From assembly GCA_947177515.1 (NCBI GenBank), contig CAMWUU010000016.1, positions 1 through 18,953 of the forward strand: DNA of 18,953 nucleotides. The letters are read 5' to 3'. Origin of the DNA: an uncultured Lachnospiraceae bacterium (lineage in GTDB: Bacteria > Bacillota > Clostridia > Lachnospirales > Lachnospiraceae). Both the position numbers and the translations under genes were made by a program. Shown piece by piece: positions 5,438 to 12,697 of this stretch (positions are counted from its first letter, which is position 1; every line of letters starts with the position of its first letter). The notes beneath the pieces are model-generated. The model saw nothing but the letters and a program-made list of their open reading frames with translations. It did not search any database and was not told where the DNA came from.

Positions 5438-7507
5438 TTACTTGATATCTGTCATCAGTTCAAGTATTGTGTCGTAACCCTTTTCCACGGCAATTTGGAC
5501 ACAGTTTTCTCCCTTGTTGTTGGTGTGGTTGTAATCCGCACCCTTTTTAACCAGGAAGCGCGCAATCTCCTGATGGCCGTATTTCAGCGTATAATAAAGC
5601 GCCGTGTTGCCCGTATTGTCTGCCATATTGACATCCGCGCCCGCCCGTACCAGTTCTTTGACAGCATCTTTAGAGCACATATTCAAATTCTTAGTATTTA
5701 AGATCAGTGCTGTATTTCCGACATTATCCGTGGCATTTACGTCCACACCTTTCTCAAGGAAGATTGGCAAAAGTTCGTTTATGGTGCTGATATCCGTTGA
5801 CATTAAAAGCATCAGTGGGGTCTTGCCGTCATTTCTGGCACCGTCCAGGGTTTTAAGTTCCCTAAGTACTTTCGCCCTCTCTTTGGAATCTAAGTCACCG
5901 CCAAATTTCTTTTTTGTCACAGCATGATGTGCCGGAAGTTCCCCGTTAATATTTGCGATGGAACTGTCGCCCCCGTTTTCCTCCAGGAATTTAACAATAT
6001 CGCTATGCCCGTAGATGCATGCCACATGAAGCGGGGTGTTGCCGGATTCGGCCGGCTGGTCCTGCGTGATATTTAAGTTAACACCTTTTTCCAACATGAT
6101 CTGAAGCATTTCAAGATGACCGTTTCTTGCCGCCCAGTGTACAGCACAAACCCCATTATTGTCGATCTGTTCCATGGATTCTTTGGTAAACAGTGGTGCC
6201 ACACTCTCCACGTAGTCGTCTTTCTGCTTGGAAAACATCATGTTCCTCTTTTCGCATGCTGCGAGCAGGTTGGCTGGGGTTCTGCCCTGCAGAACCGCTT
6301 CGTCCATATCTACGCCGAGTTCGATAAGTTTCTTGATGACATACAGACCATAACGACCTGAAATGCATTTGTCCCGAAGGCAGAATACGCTGCCGTGGCT
6401 ATGGATTGGTGCAACAAAATCAATGCCCGCTTCCTGGAACAGGTCAAGCACCTGACATTTTTCATCATTTACCAGGGCGTTGTGGAGGATGCTTTCAAGA
6501 TATCCCATATCGTCGTCATCGTCCGGGTCAATCTTTGAAATCAGCTTTTTCGCGAGATAGAGCGCAGTGGAAATCCTATCCCGATCATCAACAGAAAAGC
6601 TTGCGAATTCATTGCTGGTGATGCGGCTTAAATTGGCCATGTCCATGCGGCTTGCCTCGCAGTCCTCGTTTGCGCCGGCATCTTTTAGCGCTAAGCAAAG
6701 CCCTTCGTTGTAAGTCTTGGCTGCGGCCTGCATTGGGGTTTCCCCATCCGCGTTCGGGGTATTGATCATATTGTCGCATTTTGCGAGCAGCAGCGCCGCT
6801 GTCATATGGCGCTTGTGGATGGCCATTAAAAGCAGGGTATTGCCTTTCTCGTCAACATAATCCGTCTGCGCACCCTTTTTTAGGAATACTTCGGTTAATG
6901 CCCAGGAAAGGTTGGTGTTCTCACCCTGCAACAGGGAAGTAAGTGGTGTTAGTCCCTCCGGGTTTGTTGCGTTGACCCCGTCTGAAAAAAGTTCCGCGAT
7001 CGGACCGCGCTGATCCATACTGTAGTTCTGGCACTCAAAGCCGTTCTTGAAATCCTCAAGATGCGGATAGGCAAGGATATGCCACATATTCTGCCCCGCT
7101 GTGTTGACTGCCCCTGTATCCGCACCATGGTCAATCAGAAGTTTTGCCATATTATAGTTGGCGCGGCAGCAGGCGAGCATAAGCGGTGTCAGTCCCCTGC
7201 CCTTGCCGTCTGTTATATTGACATCAATGTTAAGCGCCCCATCATTGAGGATTTTTTCCACCGCATGATAGAAATTGCACCATACAAGCAGATGGAAGAG
7301 GCTTAAGCCGCCATTGCAGGAGGTATCGGTAAGGGTGGCTTTGTCGCAGTTTGCCAGGCAGTCCTCTGCTTGCTGTACCTCCTGTTGGGTGATAAGATGG
7401 GAGCGGTACAAGGTTTCATTAAATTCACAAGTCCACCATGGGATGTATTTGGTCTGGTGGCTGGTAAGGGAATCCCCAAGCATTTTTTTCAGTTCATTGA
7501 TATCCAT
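5438..7507 (-). CDS. Ankyrin-repeat protein (689 aa)
   Basis: After a non-repeat head of about 70 residues (MDINELKKMLGDSLTSHQ, with the aromatic patch YIPWWTCEFNE) the protein is built of about 12-13 ankyrin repeats in two blocks: roughly residues 72-280 and 440-689, with G-x-TPL-x-x-A and (I/V)-x-x-LL-x-x-GAD cores. A less regular linker at about 285-430 includes an acidic run (DPDDDDDMGY). Several central repeats are diverged (for example GQNMWHILAYPHLE). No signal peptide, membrane segment or enzyme motif is seen, so it is probably a cytoplasmic protein-binding scaffold. AGGGGG lies about 8 bases before the ATG. It follows the shorter ankyrin gene by 14 bases in one operon and ends at the 5372-5407 terminator. 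Confidence 0.9.
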   Translation of the reverse strand: MDINELKKMLGDSLTSHQTKYIPWWTCEFNETLYRSHLITQQEVQQAEDCLANCDKATLTDTSCNGGLSLFHLLVWCNFYHAVEKILNDGALNIDVNITDGKGRGLTPLMLACCRANYNMAKLLIDHGADTGAVNTAGQNMWHILAYPHLEDFKNGFECQNYSMDQRGPIAELFSDGVNATNPEGLTPLTSLLQGENTNLSWALTEVFLKKGAQTDYVDEKGNTLLLMAIHKRHMTAALLLAKCDNMINTPNADGETPMQAAAKTYNEGLCLALKDAGANEDCEASRMDMANLSRITSNEFASFSVDDRDRISTALYLAKKLISKIDPDDDDDMGYLESILHNALVNDEKCQVLDLFQEAGIDFVAPIHSHGSVFCLRDKCISGRYGLYVIKKLIELGVDMDEAVLQGRTPANLLAACEKRNMMFSKQKDDYVESVAPLFTKESMEQIDNNGVCAVHWAARNGHLEMLQIMLEKGVNLNITQDQPAESGNTPLHVACIYGHSDIVKFLEENGGDSSIANINGELPAHHAVTKKKFGGDLDSKERAKVLRELKTLDGARNDGKTPLMLLMSTDISTINELLPIFLEKGVDVNATDNVGNTALILNTKNLNMCSKDAVKELVRAGADVNMADNTGNTALYYTLKYGHQEIARFLVKKGADYNHTNNKGENCVQIAVEKGYDTILELMTDIK

Positions 7508-7521
7508 AATATAACCCCCTG

Positions 7522-8496
7522 TTAATTTTCTGCACCTGCGACGAGAAGCTTTTCTACAATATCATTGTAGCCCGCTTCGGTTGCATAGTAGAGTGCCGTG
7601 TGCTCTGTAAGATCCGCGTAGGTAACATCCGCACCTTTTTCGATCAGTGCCTCCACAATGTAGTTGCTGCCCTGTTTTGCTGCGATGATCAGTGCAGTTT
7701 CGCCGTCCTCGTCGCGCTCGTTGATGTTTGCACCGTGTTCTAGGAGCTTTTTTACCAGGCGTTCGTTGCGGTTTGTTGCGGCAACATGCAGGGGGGCGCA
7801 TCCGTTGTTGCCGCTGATATTGGTATCCGCGCCTGCCTCAAGGAGCAGTTCTGCGATCAGGAGGTTGTCCTGGGCTGCTGCGACATAGAGGGGGGTCTGC
7901 TTGCTGTCATTTCGTGCGTTAATATCAAGGTTTCCCTTTGCAAGCATGGCCTTTACGACTTCCCCCTGTTCATTGTAGCATGCCTGGTGGAGGGGGGTAT
8001 TACCGAAGGCATCCGCGTTTCCCGCATTTTCTTTTGACATGCTCTCGATAAGTTGTACAAGGCCAAGTGCGTTCGCATAGTCGAGTGCGGTATGGTTCTG
8101 GTTGTCCATAATAGAAAGATCTGCGCCAATTTCCACCAGATATCTGGCCGCTTCCGCTTTTTTTGCTTCCACAGCATAGATCAGGGCGGTTCTGCCACCG
8201 CGGTCTGTTGCGTTGATATCCGCGCCCGCGTCAACGAGGAGTTTGATAACCTCCTTGTTGCCTGAACCCACCGCCATATGTAGCGGTGTGACACTCTCGT
8301 TTGAGATCAGGTTCACATCCGCTTCTTTGTCAAGGAGCAGTTTTACAATATCACGGTACCCTTTTTTGCAGGCATAGTGGAGTGGCGCAAAACCCATCTC
8401 GTCCACCGCGTTGACATTGATCCCATCCTTTTTTAAGAAGGACATGACCACACCTTTTTGCCCGTTCTGACATGCTTTTAACAAAAGTTTTTCCAT
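7522..8496 (-). CDS. Ankyrin-repeat protein (324 aa)
   Basis: The protein is almost wholly ankyrin repeats: about ten units of roughly 33 residues, from MEKLLLKACQNGQKGVV to a capping unit ending VAGAEN. Most show the consensus G-x-TPLHxA and LLL-x-x-GADxN; unit five (HTALDYANALGLVQLIESM) is shortened and leads to a less regular junction. There is no secretion signal or catalytic domain. The start at 8496 is chosen because GGGAGG lies 6 bases upstream and the first repeat begins at once; the longer in-frame ATG at 8574 would add 26 basic residues without a ribosome site. It is the first gene of a two-gene operon with the 689-aa ankyrin protein, which suggests that the two work together or on related partners. 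Confidence 0.88.
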   Translation of the reverse strand: MEKLLLKACQNGQKGVVMSFLKKDGINVNAVDEMGFAPLHYACKKGYRDIVKLLLDKEADVNLISNESVTPLHMAVGSGNKEVIKLLVDAGADINATDRGGRTALIYAVEAKKAEAARYLVEIGADLSIMDNQNHTALDYANALGLVQLIESMSKENAGNADAFGNTPLHQACYNEQGEVVKAMLAKGNLDINARNDSKQTPLYVAAAQDNLLIAELLLEAGADTNISGNNGCAPLHVAATNRNERLVKKLLEHGANINERDEDGETALIIAAKQGSNYIVEALIEKGADVTYADLTEHTALYYATEAGYNDIVEKLLVAGAEN

Positions 8497-8566
8497 TTTT
8501 AACCTCCCTGCTGCGACTGTTTTAGGAGCCGACCGTAAAGTCTTGCGCAGCGTAAAACTTCCGGTT

Positions 8567-8677
8567 CTTTTCACACTTTACTCCCAGTATAAACCATGTA
8601 TCAAATTGCGCGGTACATCCGCAATGTGGAAGGGGCAGTTTTGTGGGGCATAAATGCTCCATGCCCTTTTCACACTT
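8567..8677 (-). promoter_or_regulatory. Ankyrin operon leader with a 12-bp direct repeat
   Basis: The minus-strand sequence AAGTGTGAAAAG occurs exactly twice, at 8666-8677 (at the predicted transcript start) and 8567-8578. Between and after them runs a 46-codon frame (8662 to 8522) that starts MEHLCPTKLPLPHCGC and has only a weak ribosome site. It could be a leader peptide or chance. The leader also holds GGGCAT/ATGCCC arms just after the first copy. Confidence 0.35.
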
Positions 8678-8684
8678 GCTTCTT

Positions 8685-8713
8685 ATTATATACTGTTTTT
8701 CATTGGTTGTCGA
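8685..8713 (-). promoter_or_regulatory. Promoter of the ankyrin operon
   Basis: On the minus strand TCGACA (8708-8713) and TATAAT (8685-8690) are 17 bases apart. Transcription would start near 8678, giving a leader of about 180 bases before the start codon at 8496. Confidence 0.7.
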
Positions 8714-8750
8714 GGGTTTTTCCGCTTTTTTTCTGTGCTGATGCGGCTTT

Positions 8751-9938
8751 TTATCGATATTCTGCTGCAAGTTTTTCAAACAGGATCATTGCCTTTTTGA
8801 TACGCTGTGTCGGGACGCAATAGGAGATGCGGACATGCCCCGGGCATCCGAAATCGTCGCCTGGCACAAAGAGCAGATCATATTTTTTGGCACGTTCGCA
8901 AAAAGCGGAGGCATCCGGCTCTAATGAGCGCGGGAAAATATAGAATGCTCCCTGTGGTTTTACGCAGGAAAAACCAAGTTTGACCAGTCCCTCATAGAGC
9001 AGGTCACGATTTTTCCTGTAGACAGAAAGATCTGCCGTCTGTCCGGCGCATTTTGCCGCAACGCGCTGGAAAAGGCTTGGGGCATTGACATAGCCGAGTG
9101 AACGCCCCGCACCGCAGATGGCAGCATAGGCAGTTTTGGAATCCTCTAGTTCATCCGGCACAAGCACATAACCAATGCGTTCCCCCGGCAGGGAAAGGGA
9201 TTTGCTGTAGGAGTAGCAAACGATGGTATTATTATAATATTTTGTAATAAACGGAAGTTTCAGCCCGTCATAGACTAGTTCCCGGTAAGGTTCGTCCGAG
9301 ATTAAAAAGATCGGATGGCCGTTTGCTGCACTCTGTTCGGTCAAAAGTGCGGCGAGTTCTTTTATGGTTTCCTCTGAGTAGACTGTTCCGGAAGGATTGT
9401 TTGGGGAATTGATGATCACCGCCTTGGTGTGTGGTGTGATTGCTGCGCGAAGCCGGTCAAAATTAATCTGGAATGCCGCAGTGTCGGCCTCTACTACCAC
9501 GCATTTTGCACCTGCACCCCGCTCGATAAAGCATTGGTATTCCGGAAAGAACGGGGCAATAACAATAAATTCGTCGCCTGGTTCCGCAAGTGCCTTAAAG
9601 CAGGCGGAAAGTGCTGCCGCCGCGCCGACGGTCAGATAGAAGTTATCGGCATTAAAATGGGTGCCAAACCGGCGGTTTAAGTCCTCTGCCAGAACTGCGC
9701 GCACGCTAGCGTCGCCCTGCGCACTGGTGTAGCTGTGGGCGGCGATTGGTCCTTCGGTGTCAAGGATGTTAAGGACAGCTTCTCTCACACTGTCCGGTGC
9801 GGGTACACTTGGGTTGCCGATGCTGAAATCGTAAACATTTTCCGCACCGACCTGTGCGATGCGTGTTTTCCCATATTCAAAGATTTCGCGGATGGTGGAA
9901 CGTTTCTGGCCTAATTCGACCATGGATTGTGAAAACAT
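8751..9938 (-). CDS. Pyridoxal-phosphate aminotransferase, class I/II
   Basis: The 395-aa protein has the fold-type I aminotransferase signature. Visible are N181 in SPNNPSG, D215 and Y218 in ISDEPYREL, the cofactor lysine K246 in SYSKSLSLPGERIGY with R254 of the phosphate site, and a C-terminal substrate-binding Arg in GHVRISYC. Length and motifs fit the AspB/AspC-like group that moves amino groups between amino acids and 2-oxo acids, with aspartate or aromatic substrates most usual; the exact substrate cannot be fixed. AGGAGAGG lies about 7 bases before the ATG. It has its own promoter at 9973-10001. The ankyrin operon downstream has a separate promoter, so the genes need not be cotranscribed. 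Confidence 0.92.
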   Translation of the reverse strand: MFSQSMVELGQKRSTIREIFEYGKTRIAQVGAENVYDFSIGNPSVPAPDSVREAVLNILDTEGPIAAHSYTSAQGDASVRAVLAEDLNRRFGTHFNADNFYLTVGAAAALSACFKALAEPGDEFIVIAPFFPEYQCFIERGAGAKCVVVEADTAAFQINFDRLRAAITPHTKAVIINSPNNPSGTVYSEETIKELAALLTEQSAANGHPIFLISDEPYRELVYDGLKLPFITKYYNNTIVCYSYSKSLSLPGERIGYVLVPDELEDSKTAYAAICGAGRSLGYVNAPSLFQRVAAKCAGQTADLSVYRKNRDLLYEGLVKLGFSCVKPQGAFYIFPRSLEPDASAFCERAKKYDLLFVPGDDFGCPGHVRISYCVPTQRIKKAMILFEKLAAEYR

Positions 9939-9972
9939 ATTTTTTACCTCTCCTGATTATATTGATGCGGTA

Positions 9973-10001
9973 ATCTTAACATAAAATTCCTATAGCGTCA
10001 A
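9973..10001 (-). promoter_or_regulatory. Promoter of the aminotransferase gene
   Basis: TTGACG (9996-10001) and TAAGAT (9973-9978) on the minus strand are 17 bases apart, about 35 bases before the start codon. Confidence 0.72.
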
Positions 10002-10076
10002 CTCTGACAAAATTCGAAAGGAATTCTTAAAGTTTACTGAAAAAAGCTGGTAATTCAAGCTTTGTTCATAAATCTG

Positions 10077-10085
10077 TGATATGAT
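10077..10085 (+). promoter_or_regulatory. Extended -10 promoter of the alarmone synthetase gene
   Basis: TG-A-TATGAT (10077-10085) is a TGn extended -10 box. No good -35 box is seen at the usual distance, as is common for this class. Confidence 0.4.
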
Positions 10086-10277
10086 ATCCATGGTAGTAAA
10101 AATTCCTGCATCCTGCAGGTGCAGTTTATGGCAGGCACAGGGTTTTCATAGTGTAAAATTTGCCCGTGCAACATTATGTTTGTGAGGAAAAGCAACAGGT
10201 ATAACATAGCTTCTTGATTTCCCACGCATCATACAGGTACCGGACAAGGTTTTAAGAAAGTCAAGGTGATATAGAAT

Positions 10278-11228
10278 ATGGAATTGCCAATGTCATTTAA
10301 TGAGGAGGAGCTTTGGGGGCGCACCCTGCTTTTATACAATGCTGCCCTGCTTGAAATTGGGACAAAGCTTGAGATATTAAATAATGAGTTTAAACAGGCG
10401 CACCAGTACAACCCGATTGAACATATTACTTCGCGCATTAAATCGGCGCAGAGCATTGCGAAAAAAATGCGCCATAGCGGCAGGGAGCTTACGGTGGAAA
10501 ATATCGTGAAATATATAAATGATATTGCGGGGATCCGGATTATCTGTTCGTTTACAAATGATATTTATCGTATTGCTGACCTGATTGCCAAACAGAGCGA
10601 TATTACGGTGTTGAAGGTGAAAGATTATATTGTAAACCCAAAGCCGAACGGATATACTTCCTATCATATGATTGTTTCCGTGCCGATTTTTCTCTCAAAT
10701 GAGGTGATTGACACAAAGGTGGAAATACAGATTCGGACAATTGCGATGGACTTCTGGGCGAGCCTGGAGCACAAAATATATTATAAATTTGAGGGACATG
10801 CGCCGGATCATATTACGCGCGAACTGAAAGAATGCGCTGACCTTGTTTCTTTCCTTGACCGGAAGATGGTGGCTATCAATGAGGAGGTGCAGAGCTGCAA
10901 AGTCCCGGAACAGGAAGAGGGGCGCACGCGCTATCTTACAAACCTGGTTAAGGAGCGGATGAAGGATGCTTATGGTACCGTAATGGATGAGAAAGCCATT
11001 GAGGAGGAAGAAAAAGAATTGGAAGAAATTGGGGATTATCAAATAGGAGATCCTGTTATGTCTAAGGAAATAGGGCATCCAGAGGATGGTCTAAAAGCAC
11101 AGGAGGAAGACGGAAATTGGCGCCCGGTCGAGGAAGACGGGATGCTCCAGGTAATTACGGAGCAGGTGATCAAAGAAAAAGACCGGACGCCGGGGTTTTT
11201 AAGCAGGTTTGCTTTTAGGAAAGCTTGA
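10278..11228 (+). CDS. Small alarmone synthetase, RelA/SpoT-domain (p)ppGpp synthetase
   Basis: The 316-aa protein has a RelA/SpoT synthetase core (about residues 40-200) and no HD hydrolase, TGS or ACT domain, so it is a small alarmone synthetase that would move pyrophosphate from ATP onto GDP or GTP. Core motifs are PIEHITSRIKSAQSIAKKM (46-64), YINDIAGIRII with the Mg-binding Asp82 (79-89), PKPNGYTSYH (121-130) and VEIQIRT-x-AMDFWASLEH (148-165). The core fits the RelQ/RelP type, usually 210-260 aa; here an acidic extension of about 110 residues follows (EEEEKELEE, then EEDG). The start has AAGGTG upstream; the ATG four codons later is an alternative. The 3' end overlaps the convergent S1 gene by 14 bases. 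Confidence 0.9.
   Translation: MELPMSFNEEELWGRTLLLYNAALLEIGTKLEILNNEFKQAHQYNPIEHITSRIKSAQSIAKKMRHSGRELTVENIVKYINDIAGIRIICSFTNDIYRIADLIAKQSDITVLKVKDYIVNPKPNGYTSYHMIVSVPIFLSNEVIDTKVEIQIRTIAMDFWASLEHKIYYKFEGHAPDHITRELKECADLVSFLDRKMVAINEEVQSCKVPEQEEGRTRYLTNLVKERMKDAYGTVMDEKAIEEEEKELEEIGDYQIGDPVMSKEIGHPEDGLKAQEEDGNWRPVEEDGMLQVITEQVIKEKDRTPGFLSRFAFRKA
11172..11193 (-). terminator. Terminator of the S1-domain gene, inside the convergent gene
   Basis: CCGG-ACG-CCGG (11183-11193) forms a short GC stem that, on the minus strand, is followed by TCTTTTTCTTT. It lies about 20 bases past the S1 stop codon and inside the last codons of the alarmone synthetase gene. On the plus strand GGTTTTT follows the same stem. 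Confidence 0.45.
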
Positions 11229-12198
11229 TATTTTTTAATAATTCTGCGAGGCCGGTGGTGGCTTCTGTGCCGGAAGAAAATTCCCTAAAAGCCGTATCGG
11301 CTTCCACCGCCTCTTCTTTTTCGCTTACGGTCTTCATGCTCAGGCTGATTTTGCCATCCTTTACATCACGGACCCTGACTTTTACTTCATCTCCTACTTT
11401 GAGCACTTCACTCGGTGTTTTAATGTGTTTATCGCTAATCTGGGAAACATGTACCAGACCCGAAAGACCGTTGCCCAGATCGACAAACGCGCCGAACGGC
11501 ATGATTTTTTCGACCTTGCCAGAGAGCACAGTTCCGGCAGCGAGGCTTGCGGCGCGGTTGTTTCTCTCGGCAATGGCCTTTTCGAGAAGAATGTCTTTTG
11601 CGGAAAGAACCAGTTTTTTTCTGTCCTTATCCACGGTAATAACCCTTACTTCAAGTTCTTTTCCAACGAAAGTGGAAAGATCCTCGACATAGTTTAAGTC
11701 GAGTTTTGAAGCCGGGATAAAGCCGCGGATGCCGTTTAAATAGGTGACAACACCAGCATTGACCACCTGCGCAACTTTTACGGTTGCAGGGGTGCGTTCT
11801 GCCATCATGGTATTTAGGGTATCCCATGCAAGCACATCGTCCGCCTGTTTGCGGGAGAGCAGGATATTGCCGTCGCGGTCTTCGCGCAGGACGGTTGCGG
11901 AGATTTCCTCGCCGATTTTAATGTCCGCCTTTATCGAAAAACGTGGGTCATTGCTTAATTCTTCCTGTTTGATAATACCTTCGGCGTAGCTGTTAAGATC
12001 CACGGTCACTTCGGTATCCGAGATGCCGATTACCGTGCCGGTCACGATATCGCCTGCTTTTAGTTTGCGGAATGAATGGTCGATCTGCGACTCAAATTCT
12101 GCCATCGATGGGATGACTTCTGGTTCCTCGGCAGAAGGAGCCTCCTGCGGTGTACCTGTCTGCCCTGCGGCAGTTTGTTTTACTTCTTCATTTTCCAT
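11215..12198 (-). CDS. S1 RNA-binding domain protein (RpsA-like, three S1 domains)
   Basis: The 327-aa protein has an acidic head (residues 1-45) and three S1/OB-fold domains at about 48-117 (KAGDIVTGTVIGIS), 134-202 (RGFIPASKL) and 221-290 (GTVLSGKVEKIMPFGAFVDL), the last being closest to consensus with its GLVHVSQIS strand. Proteins of this size are annotated as ribosomal S1-like in clostridia; they bind single-stranded mRNA, but the full six-domain Gram-negative S1 arrangement is absent and a direct ribosomal role is not certain. AAGGAAG lies about 10 bases before the ATG, with a promoter at 12272-12300. Its stop overlaps the end of the alarmone synthetase gene on the other strand. Confidence 0.9.
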   Translation of the reverse strand: MENEEVKQTAAGQTGTPQEAPSAEEPEVIPSMAEFESQIDHSFRKLKAGDIVTGTVIGISDTEVTVDLNSYAEGIIKQEELSNDPRFSIKADIKIGEEISATVLREDRDGNILLSRKQADDVLAWDTLNTMMAERTPATVKVAQVVNAGVVTYLNGIRGFIPASKLDLNYVEDLSTFVGKELEVRVITVDKDRKKLVLSAKDILLEKAIAERNNRAASLAAGTVLSGKVEKIMPFGAFVDLGNGLSGLVHVSQISDKHIKTPSEVLKVGDEVKVRVRDVKDGKISLSMKTVSEKEEAVEADTAFREFSSGTEATTGLAELLKNIKLS

Positions 12199-12271
12199 AA
12201 ATCTTTATACTTCCTTTCCGGCGGTTTTGCTTAAAAGGTTTAACCCGGCGTATTCCGCCCTTTTAGAGCAT

Positions 12272-12300
12272 AGTATAAACGATTTTGTATCATACTGCAA
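12272..12300 (-). promoter_or_regulatory. Promoter of the S1-domain gene
   Basis: TTGCAG (12295-12300) and TATACT (12272-12277) on the minus strand are 17 bases apart, about 75 bases upstream of the start codon. Confidence 0.7.
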
Positions 12301-12541
12301 GCGGAAATTTCATTTCAACTGGAATTAGGCTTTCGCCAAAAATATTATAATATTGCGCTAATTGTATACGCAATTTCAAGACAAATCGGTAAAAACTTAC
12401 GAAAATGATAAGTACATTTTAATACTAATTTCAATGTGATCACGATTTATTTCCAATCAATTTATACAATTTGATGCGAAAGACTAATTGCAGTTTATTT
12501 CAAAAAACTGGGGACAAATTTAAAAAAAATTGAAAAAGTCC

Positions 12542-12570
12542 TTGTGATGTAGGAAAAAAAAGGGTATACT
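12542..12570 (+). promoter_or_regulatory. Promoter of asnA
   Basis: TTGTGA (12542-12547) and TATACT (12565-12570) are 17 bases apart. The predicted transcript starts near 12577 and has a leader of about 120 bases. Confidence 0.7.
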
Positions 12571-12577
12571 GAATGAT

Positions 12578-12616
12578 AAGTTTGAAAATAAATCACTTAA
12601 AATCATTTTCAAACTT
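12578..12616 (+). promoter_or_regulatory. Perfect 12-bp stem-loop at the 5' end of the asnA leader
   Basis: AAGTTTGAAAAT (12578-12589) pairs exactly with ATTTTCAAACTT (12605-12616) over a 15-base loop. It begins at about the predicted first transcribed base. It could protect the 5' end of the RNA, or be a DNA operator just downstream of the promoter. Confidence 0.6.
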
Positions 12617-12697
12617 CTGATTGGGGAAGTATCACAGGCAAGCCTGCGATATGCATGGGCATAAACATGAATGAAGGGATACAAGGAGGGATGAGAT

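Larger units (their letters stand above)
9939..10277. other. Divergent intergenic region with structured leader
   Basis: This stretch holds the aminotransferase promoter (9973-10001), an extended -10 promoter reading toward the alarmone synthetase gene (10077-10085) and a leader of nearly 190 bases. In the leader CTGCA (10106-10110) pairs with TGCAG (10120-10124), and GCAC-A-GGG (10135-10142) pairs with CCC-GTGC (10163-10169). No known riboswitch was recognised. Confidence 0.5.
12199..12697. other. Divergent control region between S1 gene and asnA
   Basis: About 500 bases, very AT-rich between 12300 and 12540, hold both promoters and several inverted repeats: the 14-bp palindrome AATATTATAATATT (about 12340-12353), TTGCG/CGCAA arms around 12353-12373, AAAATG (12402-12407) with CATTTT (12415-12420), and AATTGTATA (12360-12368) with TATACAATT (12463-12471). 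These are candidate operators. No T-box consensus (AGGGTGGNACCGCG) or other known riboswitch was found. Confidence 0.5.

Noticed and set aside
8700..8750. Terminator for the aminotransferase gene from CCGC/GCGG arms
   Set aside because: The stem is only 4 bp with a long loop, and the T tract is on the wrong side for the minus-strand gene.
12571..12697. T-box riboswitch ahead of asnA
   Set aside because: The conserved T-box sequence and an antiterminator/terminator pair are not present in the leader.
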